DNA of 64,000 bases from Triticum aestivum (taxonomy: Eukaryota; Streptophyta; Magnoliopsida; Poales; Poaceae): NCBI RefSeq assembly GCF_018294505.1, contig NC_057807.1, positions 272,843,369 to 272,907,368 on the forward strand. The letters are read 5' to 3'. A program made the translations under genes and the position numbers. This document shows, piece by piece, positions 11,255-23,799 of the stretch (the stretch's first letter is position 1; each line of letters starts with the position of its first letter). The notes beneath the pieces were generated by a model, which saw nothing but the letters and a program-made list of their open reading frames with translations, was not told where the DNA came from and ran no database searches.

Positions 11255-12364
11255 CTATCGTGTTGGAGATGTAGTTCCTCTCTCATAATAATTGCAAGTA
11301 GGAGCAACAAGCATATGCATATTATATCTATCAAAATCATCATGTGCAACGGTAAAATGCAACCCATCAACATAATCCTTAATAAGAGCAAACTTCTCCG
11401 ATATAGTGTAGTTTAGAGAATTCAAACAGATAATAGGACTATCATGCGTGGGTGCAATAGCAACAATTTCATGTTTAACATAAGGAACTATAACAAGTTC
11501 ATCTCCATAAGCATAATTCATATTGGCATCTTGGCCACAAGCATCAACAAAAAGGGATATTTCTAGAGAATCAACGAGATCATAACAATCATCATAGCAA
11601 TCATCCTTCGGTAAGCATGAAGGGAAATTAAACAATGTATGAGTTGAAGAGTTATTCTCATTAGAAGGTGGGCACGGGTAGCTAATCTACTCTTCCTCCT
11701 TTTGTTCATCGCTCTCCTCATCATCTTTTTCATCCAATGAGCTCACAGTTTCTTCAATTTCTTCTTTCATAGACTCCTACAAAATATTAGTCTCTTCTTG
11801 GACAGCGGAGGAGTCCTCAATATATAGTTTAACATAGGCATTAGAAGCATAATTTTCACAGCAATATTTAAGTATAGCAAAATGTTCAGATTTGTAAAGA
11901 GTAGCATCATACGTTTCAATCAAAGAAGCAACTTCATAAGCACCCATAAAAGCAACAAATTCTTCAATTTGTTGTACATCATAGTAATTGTAAACACCCT
12001 TGGTGTATGAAGATACAATTCCATTATGACTAAACTCACATTGATAGGTAAGGTGTTTCTTAGAGTTTTCAGAACAACAAGTAATATCATATATTTCACA
12101 TAAATTCCAAGCATAGCATTGCAAACAATGAATTTGATCCAGTAAAATTTTCCCTTTTTTAGATATGCGGTGTCGCACATAATAAGCATGCTCATCTAAA
12201 GATTTGCCCTCAACTAAGCTAGTTGGGATTTCAGCACAAGCACAAAGGGATCGAAGATGATCCAAGTAAAAAGCTTCAGGAGTGTGATAGATTTTGAGTG
12301 GTTCTTCAACCATTGGTTCAGTAGGCACAACTAATTTTTTTGGTATTTTAAATTTCCTACCCAT
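11255..12364 (-). pseudogene. L1 internal ORF of unknown function, two nonsense codons
   Basis: A single minus frame starts at ATG 12364 (MGRKFKIPKKL) just after the primer site and continues to 11255, about 370 codons, broken only by in-frame TAG codons near 11774 and 11684. The middle is strongly acidic (a run of E, D, K around 11690-11770). The N-terminal half is rich in cysteine, tyrosine and histidine (about residues 35-180). I recognise no gag, protease or polymerase motif. Its placement as the first ORF after the primer site is where gag would be, so a diverged gag-like or lineage-specific protein is the best guess. Continuity of frame through the stops suggests past selection. Confidence 0.55.
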
Positions 12365-12457
12365 AACTAAAGACAGAAAACAACTAAGAACATCAAATAA
12401 AAATTACTTAGTGATAAAGCAAACAAGCACACACGAGAATATTCACCCCACGCTATG

Positions 12458-12475
12458 ACTCCCGGCAACGGCGCC
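12458..12475 (-). other. Primer-binding site of L1
   Basis: On the minus strand TGGCGCCGTTGCCGGGAG lies 12 bases after the 5' LTR end. It begins with TGG as a tRNA 3' CCA complement must. A nearly identical site is present in L2. Confidence 0.8.
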
Positions 12476-12487
12476 AAAAAAAGGTCT

Positions 12488-13774
12488 TGATAACCCACAA
12501 GTGTAGGGGATCAATTGTAGCCTCTTTCGATAAGTAAGAGTGTCGAACCCAACAAAGAGCTAAAGGTAGAACAAATATTACCTCAGGTTCTATCGACCAC
12601 CGATACAACTCTACGCACGCTTTACCTATAACAAGTATGAAACTAGAAGTCCTTTGTAGGTGTTGTTGGATAGCTTTGCCAGATAATAAAGAGCACATAA
12701 ATATAAACTAGGGGATGTTTAGATAAAGAAGCAATAAAGTAAATATAGCGAGTGTGGAAAAGTGTTGGTAGGAGTTGTGAAATTGTCCCAAAGAAATTGA
12801 CTACTTTACTAGACCGATAGCAAGTTTTATGTGGGAGAGGCATAAGCTAACATACTTTCTCTTCTTGGATCATATGCATTTATGATTGGAACTATAGGAA
12901 GCATCCGGAACTACTAAACATCATTAAGGTAAAACCCAACCATAGCATTAAAGCATCAAGTCCCCTTTATCCCATACGCCACAACCCCCTTACTCGGGAT
13001 TATGCTTCTGTCACTCAAGCAACCCACTATAAGCGAATCATGAATGTATTGCAACACCCGACAGCGGGAATCCCTCACGCTTGTGCGACACGGATGGCAC
13101 AATAGGAAAACAACATAACCACAAGCAAATTAAACCAATCATAGCAATTAATCAATCATCGATAGGACAACGAAAATATAATCAGACATCATAGGATGGC
13201 AACACATCATTGGATAATAATATGAAGCATAAAGCACCATGTTCAACTAGAGGGTACTGCGGGTTGCGGGAGAGTTGACTGCTGAATATAGATGGGGGAA
13301 GGTGATGGAGATGTTGGTGAAGATGGTGGAGGTGTTGGTGTAGATCGCGGTGATGATGATGGCCCCTGGCGGCGTTCCGGCGCCACCAGAAGCAATGGGG
13401 AGAGAGCCCCCTTATTCTTCTTCTTCTTACTTGACCTTCTCCCTAGATGGGAGAAGGGTTTCCCCTCTGTTCCATGGTCTCCATGGCATGGGAGGGGCGA
13501 GAGCCCCTCCGAGATTGGATCTGTCTCTCTGTCTCTCTCTGTTTCTGCATTCTCCGACTCTGCCCTTTCACCGTTTCTTATATATCCGGAGATCCGTAAC
13601 TCCGATTGGATTGAAACCTCCGCCAAGATTTTTTTCCAAAAATTAGCTTTCTTGCGGCCAAAGAAGAGCAGTAACCGCCTTACGAGGTGCCCATGAGGAT
13701 CAGGGGCGTGGCTGCCCCCCTGGGGCGCGCCCCCTGCCTCGTGGCCCCCTCGGACACCGTCTCGCGTTGATTCT
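12488..13774 (-). repeat. 5' LTR of L1, truncated by the CACTA element
   Basis: Matches 6543 to about 7825 of the left LTR and stops at the CACTACAAAA terminus at 13775. The missing part contains the U3 start on the minus strand, so this LTR has lost its 5' end. Confidence 0.88.
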
Positions 13775-13935
13775 CACTACAAAAAAAAGACATGTCCGTG
13801 ACATTTTGGGCCGAACAAAATTTTTTCTTTCATACTTATGACACTTCTATGACGATAATTGTGACAAAACCCAGTATCATCATAGATGTGGTGGGCTCCT
13901 ACTTCTATGACAAAAAATCATGAAAAAAATGGGCT
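13775..13935 (+). repeat. Left terminal and subterminal region of the CACTA
   Basis: The terminal CACTACAAAAAAAAGACA is followed by repeated 'ttctatgac', 'cttatgacac' and 'atcatcatag' motifs like those at the right end in inverted order. Such subterminal motifs are where CACTA binding proteins attach in known systems. Confidence 0.8.
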
Positions 13936-14244
13936 TTTCGTCCTGGGCGAGCTGGAGACGTAGCTGCATGACATTCTTTGGGTTGTCCTTGACAGAAAAA
14001 ACCGTGGTAGAAGCGAGGGCGAGGAAAATTTCGGCGAGTTCCCGATTACGGTGGGTGGTCGGGGGCCAAACAATGCGCGTTTCTCTCGTACACGTATGCG
14101 CGCATGTGTGAGGCGTTGGGCTGTAACTGAACCCGAGTGATTGCACTGCAGGCTACACGTTACTCAACCCGAGCGATCGATCGATGGCTGTTAACTGAAC
14201 CCGATCGAGCGATTCCTTCGCTACTGCTGCTAACTGAAGCCGAT
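13936..14244. other. CACTA 5' non-coding sequence
   Basis: No gene is seen. It contains the CG-rich 'gcgcgcatgtgtg' stretch and repeated 'aacccgagcgatcgatcgatg'-like phrases (shortened here) leading into the GATGAACAG array. Confidence 0.4.
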
Positions 14245-14660
14245 CGATGCTGCCTCTGGATGAACAGCGAGCATTGCAGGGGGGTTGGATGAACAGTGAG
14301 CGGTGGGGGTGGATGAACAGGACCCCGTGGTGTTGCCTCTGGATGAACAGGACCCCCGATTGATTGAGCCGGTTGGGGCTGGATGAACAGGATCCCGTCG
14401 AGGGCTGGATGAACAGGACGACCCCGTGGAGGGCTGGATGAACAGTAGACAGTGGAGGGGTGGATGAACAGTAGCCCATGGAGGGGTGGTTGAACAGGAG
14501 CCCATGGAGAGGGGTGGCTGAACAGTAACCGGTGGAGTAGCGCGCGGTGGAGGCTGGGTGAACAGGAGCCCGTGGATGAACAGTCCCAGGTGGAGGCTGG
14601 AGGAGGTCGACGATGGATGAATAGTAGCCCGTGGAGGCTGGAGGAGGTCGACGGTGAAGA
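14245..14660 (+). repeat. GATGAACAG minisatellite-like array in the CACTA 5' region
   Basis: About 13 copies of (G)GATGAACAG spaced roughly 20-40 bp apart, separated by GC-rich variable spacers such as 'gaggggtg'. The long minus-strand frames here are by-products of the repeat. It may be a subterminal protein-binding array. Confidence 0.7.
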
Positions 14661-14679
14661 TTAACAGTATCTCGTGGAG

Positions 14680-14945
14680 TCCCGTTTTGCGGTACACCAC
14701 ACTCCTCCCTATGAACAGGACCCCCGTTTCGGCGGTAGCTCTCCAACACAAGTCTGGTTCATCCGTTTTGCGGTATGCCACACCCCTCCCGATCAACAGG
14801 ACCCCGTTTCGACCGTAGGAGGTCCAACACAAGTCCGTTTCCTCCGTTTTGCAGTACGCCAGACCCCTACCGATGAACAGGATCCCGTTTCGAACATGGG
14901 CGGTCGAACACAAGGTCGTTTCCTCCGTTCTGCGGTACGCTAGGC
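14680..14945 (+). repeat. Tandem repeat, about 86 bp x 3
   Basis: Three successive units each contain 'ccgttttgcggta'-like, 'gaacaggaccccgtttcg'-like and 'aacacaag' segments in the same order. Divergence between units is moderate. Confidence 0.65.
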
Positions 14946-15289
14946 CTTGTTTCCATCGCCTATTCCGTCCAAGCCCTCCCGATGAACACGACGACGCATT
15001 CCGTTCCGACCTAGCCGGTTGGCTCCCCATGAACACAACGATGACGTTGTTTCTCCATTCCGACCCAGCCATGTACACGAGCCCTGGCCATACGTATGCG
15101 CCAGTAGGCGTTCGAGACCCCGCCTGTATGTACGTACATGGACATATTTTCTTTCTTGCACACTGGCCGTTGTACGTACGTGTACATGCTACGTGCGCGC
15201 CTCTACTACGACACGTGCGCGCCTCTACATCCACCAGTATGTACATACATGTTCGCAACCAGAATGACAATGCTACATATGCTTTGACC
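14946..15289. other. CACTA 5' non-coding spacer
   Basis: No gene. It is rich in 'gtacgtac' and 'cgtgcgcgcctctac' repeats (the latter twice, near 15195-15225). Confidence 0.4.
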
Positions 15290-17340
15290 AAGTGGGTCCC
15301 AACTGTCAGGCACTTCTTTGTGTGCGAAGATGTAGATGGTGGGTCCCAGCAGTCAGGGGGGAAACATTTTTTCATGGAATACAATGGCCCGTCCGGTGGG
15401 TCCCTGCTGTCAGGTGGAGGAATAATTATTTTGCGCGTAATAAGGAGGCAGTTCCTTGCGGCCACCGTGGACCTAGCTGTCAGACTCTCCACGTACAGTA
15501 CTCTTTCGATGGAAGTCATTCCTTGACCACGTTGACCACGCCGCGCGGAGAGCACCAGGGCGGTGGACGATGCCGAGGCCTAGGAAGGGGACGACATAGA
15601 GCCGGGGAAGACACGGCAGAGGAAGCCTGCGCGGAGAGGAGTACGAGGGTTCACTGGTTCGACTGCGGTGTGCGGCTGCCGTCGCCGCAGGGCCTGGCCA
15701 GCGGTGGGAATAGTAGGGGGAGGTGAGGCCTCCGCGGCAGCATAGCCGGCCACGGGAGGCAGGAGCATGCGGAACGACCGGCGCTGCTTTGGGCAGCTGG
15801 AGCAAGAAGACCAGTGGTTGAGGAAGCACTGCAGCCGTTGGATGGACATTGTATGGTCACTGGAGCTAGAATCGTTCATATTGACTAAGTTGACAAAGCC
15901 CTCCACCCCGTTCAACTTAGTAGGCCCACAAGTCAGCCTCCCACCAGGGTGGGTCCTAGCTAGCAGGGGGGTATTCATTTTTTTGTGCGTAATAAGGAGG
16001 CACTTCTAGTGGGTCCGAGCTGACAGCGGGGGGAACATTTTTTTTCACGAAATAGGATGGCCCGTCCGGTGGGTCCCAGCAATCAGGGGGGAAATGTTTT
16101 TTTCACGAAATACTGGTGGCCCGTCCGGTGGGTCCCTGCTGTCTGGTGGAGGAATAATTATTTTCCACGTAATAAGGAGGCACTTCCTTGCGGCTGCCGT
16201 GGACCCAGCTGTCAGCCTCTCCACATACGGTACTCTTCCGATGGAAGTCGATCGTTGACCACATTGACCACGCTGCGCTGAGAGCACCACGGTGGTGGAC
16301 GACGGCGAGGCCTAGGAAGGGGATGATGTGGAGCTGGGGAAGACGCGGCAGTGGATGCCCACGCGGAGAGGAGTACAAGGGTTCACTGGTTCGGCTGCGA
16401 TGTGAGGCTGTCGTCGCCGCAGAATAACAGGGGGTGTGGGTGAGTGGAGGGATGGCCTGGCCAGTGGTGGGAGTAGCATGGGGGCGGTGAGGCCTCCGTG
16501 ACAGCACAGCCAGCCACGGGAGGCAGGAGCAGGTGGCACGACCGGCGCTGCTTTGGGCGGCTGGAGCAAGAAGACCAGTGGTTGAAGAAGCACTATGGCC
16601 GTTGGATGGACATCATACGGTCACAGGAGTATTGACTAAGTTGACAAAGCCCTCCGTCCCCGTCAACTTAGTAGGCCCACAAGTCAGCCACACAATATGG
16701 TGGGTCCCAGCTAGCAGGGGTATTCATTTTTTTGGGCGTAATAAGGAGGCACTTCCTTGCGTGCGAAGATATAGCTGGTGGGTCCGACCTGTCAGCGGGG
16801 GGAACGTTTTTTTCATGAAATATAGAGGCCCTTCCTGTGGGTCCTAGCTATCAGGTGGAGGAATCATTATTTTGCCCGTAATAAGGAGGCACTTCCTTGC
16901 GTGCGGCCGTGGACCCAGCAGTCAGCCTCTCCACGTACAGTCCACTTCCGATGGATGTCGTTCATTGACCACGTTGACCAGGCCGCCCAAGAGCACCAGG
17001 GCCGTGGACGACGGCGAGGCCTAGGAAGGGAACGACACGGAGCCAGGGAATACTCGATAGTTGTTTCCCACGCGGAGGAGTACGAGGGTTTACTGGTTCG
17101 TCTGCCGTCCCCGAAGAATAACAACAGGTGTGGGTGAGTAGAGGGATGGCTAGGCCAGCGATGGGAGTACGGCGGGGCCGTGAGGCCTGCGCGGCATCAT
17201 AGCCGGCCGCGGGAGGAGGGAGCAGGCAGTCCCGCCGGCGCTTGTTTGAGCGGCTGGAGCATAAAGAGCAGAGATTGAAGAAGCACGACAGCCGTTGGAT
17301 GGACATCCAACAGTCGCTGCTCTCGTGTATTGACTAAGTT
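15290..17340 (+). repeat. Large tandem repeat, about 700-750 bp x 3, with a diverged fourth unit
   Basis: Each unit holds the same succession: 'gtgggtcc' with 'gtcag', 'aataaggaggca', 'cgtggacc', 'ctctccac', 'gttgaccac', 'gaggcctaggaagg', 'gtacgaggg', 'gttggatggacat', then 'ttgacaaagccctcc'. Anchors recur at about 15462, 16190 and 16903, and at 15884, 16635 and 17330. A diverged partial unit is recognisable at 18040-18680. The frames on both strands differ between units and carry no known domain. Confidence 0.7.
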
Positions 17341-20030
17341 GGCAGGGCGTTGCGTGCGCGTCAACCTTTTTTTTATGAAAGCATACGCGTCAACCTGTAG
17401 TAGGCGGACAAGTCAGCCTTAAATCTGTGGAAAATAGCATACAACCCATCTGCCATTATTTCTAATAACGTACAACCCATTTGCTAATTCTTAGGAATTT
17501 TTTTGGAGCCCATCTTCATTTTGTTAGCATTACACCCCATATTGTGGCCACGGTTAAAAAGTATACGAAATTTTGCATATTTCGGTGCGGTCAATTGTTT
17601 TTAATCCAGAAATATCAATTCACATTCAAACTATTTTGAAAAATAATTTATATAAATACAAAATCCAAATAATTGTCCACGCATAAAAATCAATGGAATT
17701 TAAAATCTTCTAATGAAAAACAATTGAAACTAATTCCCGGTTTGATGTGTCTTAAAAATGTACAACCTATTTCTGGGCAAACCGAATGAAACTCTCCTTG
17801 TCTTGAAAGATTTGCAGCCCAGCAGGGCCGATAAAGCAAGTAGGCCATGTTTGGGTATTTCTTTAAAAAATAGAACTGGGCTAGCCATTTTCAGCAAGAA
17901 AAAAACACAACTGGGCTCATGATGTGGTAAACATAAATAAAACCCTGGCTAGACGGGCCACAGCCCCCACACAGCCCTGTTGTTAGCCTTCGCTAAAACT
18001 AGTATAAATAACAACTACTTGTTCCTCCAAAAAAACTGCGCGACCTGCTGGGTCCCTGGTGTCAGTCGCTCGTAGTGTAATTCTCTCGTGTATTGACTAC
18101 GTTGACAATGGCGTGAGCCCCAGATGTCCAACCATTAGGAGGAACCATAATTATGGGCTTGTAATATAGAGGCACTTGCTTGCGTACTCTCATGACGCTG
18201 GTGGGTCTCTACTGCCATCCTCTCCATGTACAGTCATCTCCTTGTTCCTCTCGGTTGTTGACGACGTTGACAACGCAAGAGGGCGGCGCACCGCACAGGG
18301 CGAGTGAACCAAGGCCGCAAGGCGGAGGACGACGGCTAGGCCTCGGACGGAACGAATAGGAGCCGTGGAAGATGCGTTGGTCCAGTCGCAGGTGGAGGGG
18401 AGTACGAGGGTTGACTGGTTCGGGTGCGGGTGCGTGTTGGGGCTGACGTCGCTGGAGAATAATAGGACGTGTGGGGGAATGAGGGAGGGACTGGCCAACA
18501 TTGGAGGGTACGTACGGTAGGGCGGCGGAGGCGCAGCCAGCCATGGGAGGCGGGAGCAGGCGGAGCCGACGGGGTGGTTTGGTTTGGGTGGCTGGAGGAA
18601 GAAGAAGACAAGAGATAGAAGATACACGACAGATGTTGGATGTCAATCCAACGGCTGGTAGGCAGAATCGTTTGTTGACTGGCTAGTAAGTCGACACAAC
18701 CTTGGATAGGCTATTTCCTCGCGGGTCCCAAATGTCAGAATCCAAATCCGTCACAGTCATGCAGCCTTTCCTATGAAAATTTACAGCCCATTTGATGTGC
18801 TAGTTCGAAATAAGTTTGTGGGTGCTGGTGGGGGCTAATCACTTAGCTTCTGTAATGCACATTGAGATCAAGCAGCCGGCAAGAGTGATGTTATTTCCCT
18901 TGGTTGGGATTTGTTACAATATCTCACTCTAAATTAAACGAATGGCAAGCCATTTGCCTTGTTTCAAAGAAAATATGACAGTCACAGCCGAGTTGAAAAG
19001 GGCAGGAACATCTAACTCCAGCTTACAAACTGTAGAAAAGCACGAGGGTTAATTGTTCATCAGGTTTACAAAAAAACCCAGGTTGAAAAGGGCAACAACA
19101 TCTAACTCCAACACTGTTTTCGGCAGTCATAGTCAAGTGGATCAGTCAGGTCCATAGAATGAACATCCTGGGTCGTAAAATTTACTGGATTATGACCACA
19201 ATATGTTGTAAATAGAAGCCCGACACGTTCAGAAGCTCTTTTGCCCACCTAAAACTCCTTTTTTTGCTCTTCGACATACCCATCCATCAAAGCCATGCTG
19301 CTGATAAACTTAAGCCTGATGGACAATAGTAACCTCGCATTCAGCAGGAAGAATGTGACAAATCTAGTGTTTGCACGGTTGGCTACATATCGTTCTAGCA
19401 TTATTGTCTTCAATCGAATCTCATGAGAAGTTTGAAAATCCCGATGCTTACAAATCCACTGATTGGTTATAACTTTCTTACCCCGTCATGTTGCCTAAAT
19501 AGACATGCAGATTGAAAACAATTAAGGTCTAAAAAAATAGTGTCGAAAGAGCAACAGCTGAACGGTTAATTCTAGTACACTATATGCGGGCTTCCAATGA
19601 GCGTGAAATTATCACCTTTATATACAACTTCTCCAGACATGGAAAGCATTGCAGCATGCCAATAATCTTGTTCAGATCATAACTATTCATTTGGATATAT
19701 AAGATCTTGACAGAATCCAGCACCATTGATACGCCATCCATGGAGAAACTCTTCATTGAGCATAGAACATAATATTAGTACAAAATGTGTACTCCAAGAT
19801 GATATATAACTTATGCGCAGAAATTTAAAATGCAGCTTATGGTTACAAGTGTAGATGATAATATAAAGTACTTGAAGAACTGTGGAGCCAAACACCATAT
19901 TGAAATGAGCACAGAGATGCCTATCACACCATGTTCTTACATTAAACTACTGTTCTTGTGTATCCTGCATCTATCGCTTATGATGAGACAGCCACATGTG
20001 TGGGTTAATATGAGATGCAATACTCTTATA
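17341..20030. other. CACTA interior, non-coding
   Basis: Contains the diverged fourth copy of the large repeat (18040-18680), short 'gtacaacccattt' repeats near 17440-17480 and 17760, and AT-rich sequence from 18700 on. No supported gene is seen. Confidence 0.5.
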
Positions 20031-20034
20031 AAGA

Positions 20035-23000
20035 ATGCAATTTCATCCTCTCCACATGATTCTCAAGAAACAGCAAGCCTAAATGAAGATATTGAACGTA
20101 GCTCTATACTTGAAGACCGCACTTCACCTACACCACCATCACAGGTGCTTGCTCTAACTTCGCAGTGTGATATGTGGTTGCATGTTGCATACGGCGTCTA
20201 GCTTGTAATGCTTCGAATTAGGGTAAATTGCATCTGCTTATTTACACACTATACCTGTGAATATGACATGCCTTCCTATTTTTTGTACACACTACATCTA
20301 TGTGTTAACCTTGTTCTTACATGAAACCACCTCTCTTCTGTATCCTGCATCAATCACTTATGATGAGTCACCTTTATTCGTTGCATATTGCATATTATTT
20401 CTAGCATGTTGCCATGTATTGCTTCTAATTTGCTCAAATACATTTGTTAGGGCACCCTTTTAATTTGGCAGAGTGATATTGGTTTCATCTTTCATATGGT
20501 TTCTAGCTTGCATTGATTCTAACAAGTTCAAGAACCTTGTGCTTAGTTTACACTTTATACATCATACATGTCAATATGTCACGTTGTCCTGTTTTTCATA
20601 CATATTCCATCCTCCTATCATGTGGCTGCCTTACATGAAAGTAGTGTTCGTCAGTATCATGCATCAATGAGTTCTGAAGAGCAAATTTTATTCCTTTTTC
20701 TTGTGGGTTTAACTTGACAAGGCAAAATTAAGAAAGAGGAAGGAAAAGAGTAAGGAAGGCGATGATGGTGGTCCTCTACAGCAACGTAAACGGGGCATCT
20801 GTATCGATTCTCCTTGTACTGATAGTGCATTACAAGGTCCAAGTCTCCGATCCCCTACTCCACCATCCAAGGTGCTTGCTCTAACTTGGCAGTGTGATAT
20901 CTGGTTGCATGTTGCATATGTTGTCTAGATCGTATTGCTCCTAATTAGTGTAAATTGCATCTGCTTAGCTTACACATGATACATGTGAATATGACACGCT
21001 TTCCTGTTTTTGGTACATACTATATCTGTCTATCACACCATGTTCTTACATGAAACTACTCTTCTTGTGTATCCTGCATCAGTCACTTATGATGGGACAC
21101 CTTTAAGTTGGCAGTGTGATATTGGTTTGCATCTTGAATATGGTTTCTAGCATGTATTGCTTCTAGTTTGATGAACGCCACCTATGACGAGACAGTTTTA
21201 ACCTGGCAGAGTGATATTGATTGCAATTTCCATATGGTGTCTAGTTTTCAATGCTTCTAATTTGTTGAAGTGCCTTCTGCTTAGTTACCACATCATAGGT
21301 GTGAACATGTCGAGCCGTACATTTTTTCGTACATATTCCATCCTCGTATCATGACTTTGCCTTTCATCAGAGTAGTGTTCATCGGTATCATCCATAAATG
21401 AGTTCTGAAGAGCGAATTATATTCCTTTTTCTTGTCGGTATGACCTCACAATGCAAAATCAATAAAGCTGAAGGAAATTGGCAAGGCTTTGGATGATGGT
21501 GGTCCTTCCGAGCAAGTGAAACGGAGGTTCTCTACAGATTCTACTCCGCCATCCTCCCAACAAGATTCGCAAGACAACGCAAGGCTAGACAGTCAACGTA
21601 GCTGTGTAGATGATGAGCACATCTCCCCTACTCCACCATCACACGTGCTTGCTCTAACTTGGCACTATTATATGTGGTTGCATGTTGCGTATGATGTCTA
21701 GCTTGTATTGCTTCTAACTTTATTGAATTGCATTTGCTTACTTTACACATAATGCCTGTGAATATGACATGTGTTCCTGTTTCTACATCAGACTACTGTT
21801 CTTGCATATCCTGCATCAGTCACTTATGATAAGGCACCTTTAAGTCACCATTGTGATATTGGTTGTGTCTCGCATATGATTTCTAGCATGTACTGCTTCT
21901 AATTTGTTGAAACGCCATACTGTTTGAACTTGGCAGAGTGATATTGGTTGCATCTTTCATATGGTGTCTAGCTTGTAGTGCTTCTAATTTGTTGAAATGC
22001 CTTCTGCTTAGTTACCACATCATAGGTGTCAATATGTCACGCCATCCTGTTTTTCATACATATTCTATCCTCGCATCATGTGTTTGCCTTTCATCCGAGT
22101 AGTGTTCGTCAGTATCATGCATGAATGAGTTCTGAAGAGCGAATTTTATTCCTTTTTTCTTATCGGTTTGACTTCACAATGCAAAATCATTACAGCTGAA
22201 GGAAATTAGTCCGGCAGTGGATGATGGTGGTCCTTCGGAGCAACTCAAACAGGGGGTCTCTATAGATTCTACTCCGCCATCCTCCCAACAAGATTCGCAA
22301 GACAACACAAGGCTGGACAGTCAACGTAGTTGTGTAGATGATGAGCACATCTCCCCTACTCCACCATCACAGGTTCTTGCTCTAACTTGGCACTATTATA
22401 TGTGGTTGCATGTTGCATATGATGTCTAGCTTGTATTGCTTCTAACTTAAGTTGCATCTGCTTACTTTACACATAATGCCTGTGAATATGACATGTGTTC
22501 CTGTTTCTAGAACATACGTGTACATGATGAGCACATCTCCCCTACTCCACCATCACAGGTGCTTGCTCTTACTTGGAACTGTTATATGTGGTTGCATTTT
22601 CCGTATGATGTCTAGTTTGTATTGCTTCTGATTATGTTGAATTGCATCTGCGTAGCTTACAACTTATACCTGCAACGATCACTTACCCATAAGACACATT
22701 TAACTTGGGACTGTGATGTAGGTTGCATCTTGCATTGTCTTCTAGCTTGTACTGCTTCTAATTTCTTGAAATGGCACTTACAACGAGACACTTTTTACCT
22801 GATAGAGTGATATTGGTTGCATGTTCATATGATGCCTAGCTTTCATTTCTTCTATTTTTGTTGAAATGCCTTCCGCTTACTGTTTTTTCATACATATTCG
22901 ATCCTCCTATCGTACGTGTGAATATGAAATGCTGTCTTTTTTTGTATATATTCCATCCTCCTATCCCGTGCTTGCCTTACATCAAAGTAGTGTTCGTCTA

Positions 23001-23799
23001 TATCATGCATCAACCAGTTATGCAGAGCTAATTTTATTCATCTTGTTGTTGTTTTGACTTCATAAGGCAATATCAGAAAATAGGAAGGAAAAGAGTAAGT
23101 TAGGGGATATTGGTGGTCCTCCGCATCGACGCAAATAGAGACTCTCTAGATTTGCCACTGCTACTGCTAATGAAGTTGAAGTCCCAAGTCTACATGATGA
23201 GTTCATCTCTCGTACTCCAGCATCATAGGTGCTTGCTCTAAGTTGACGGTGTGATAATTGGTTTCATGTTGCATATGTTGTCTAGCCTGTATTTCTTCTA
23301 TTTTGATTAAATTGCACCTGCTGAGTTTATACGTTATACATGTGCATATAACATGGCTTTCTGTGTCAAGAATACATTGCATCTATCTAGCATACCATGT
23401 TCTTACATCAAAGTACTGTTGTTGTGTATCCCGCATCAGTCACTCATGATTGGACGCTTTTAACATGGTAGTTTGATAGTGGTTGCATCTTGCATTGATT
23501 TCTATGTTGTACTGCTTCTAATTTTTCGAATTGCCACTTATGACAAGACACTTTTAACTTCGCAGAGTAATATTGGTTGCATCTTTCATATGGTGTCTAG
23601 CTTGCATTACTTCTACTTTCTTAAAAATCCTTCTTCTTAGTTTGCACATCGTACCTATGAATATGCCATGCCGTCCTGTTTTCCTTACATATTCCATCCT
23701 CATACGGTTGTCTTACATCAAAGTATTGCTTGTCTGTATCATGCATCAATGAGCTCTGAAGAGCGATTTTATTCTTTTGTGTTGTGGGTACGGCTTGAC
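20035..23799 (+). repeat. Tandem array of exon-intron units related to the CACTA gene
   Basis: At least five units of about 730-885 bp repeat the same layout. An intron-like tract ends in a 'ttgacttgacaaggcaaaa'-type boundary (near 20707, 21433, 22163, 23048, and the functional one at 23785). It is followed by a coding-like block of about 150-200 bp containing 'gatggtggtcct' and ending in 'ccaccatcacag'. Each block is then followed by 'gtgcttgctctaactt', a plausible splice donor. Coding-like blocks at 21494-21650 and 22222-22378 both encode DDGGPSEQ and DEHISPTPPS; the one near 20040-20150 encodes a diverged SPTPPS end. An extra partial end lies near 22550. Several copies have stops, for example near 23139. 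The intron parts share 'gcatgttgcatatg' and 'gtctagcttgtattgcttct'. Confidence 0.75.

Larger units (their letters stand above)
6543..13774 (-). mobile_element. Non-autonomous gypsy-type element L1, 5' LTR truncated
   Basis: Two LTRs in direct orientation (6543-8062 and 12488-13774) enclose about 4.4 kb. Orientation is minus: the primer site adjoins the right LTR and the polypurine tract adjoins the left one. The right LTR has lost about 240 bp where the CACTA begins. No gag, PR, RT or IN domain is seen. The interior contains one broken ORF and long AT-rich non-coding sequence. LTR length and primer site fit the Sabrina/WHAM group of Triticeae gypsy elements, but I cannot fix the family. Confidence 0.8.

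Noticed and set aside
14230..15555. A 441-residue minus-strand open frame
   Set aside because: It runs through the GATGAACAG and 86-bp repeats, giving low-complexity Ser/Pro/Thr protein. There is no domain, and the frame depends on repeat length.
13775..17340. A CRISPR-like or plant satellite array
   Set aside because: The repeats are degenerate and unevenly spaced within CACTA ends. The sequence is clearly plant nuclear.
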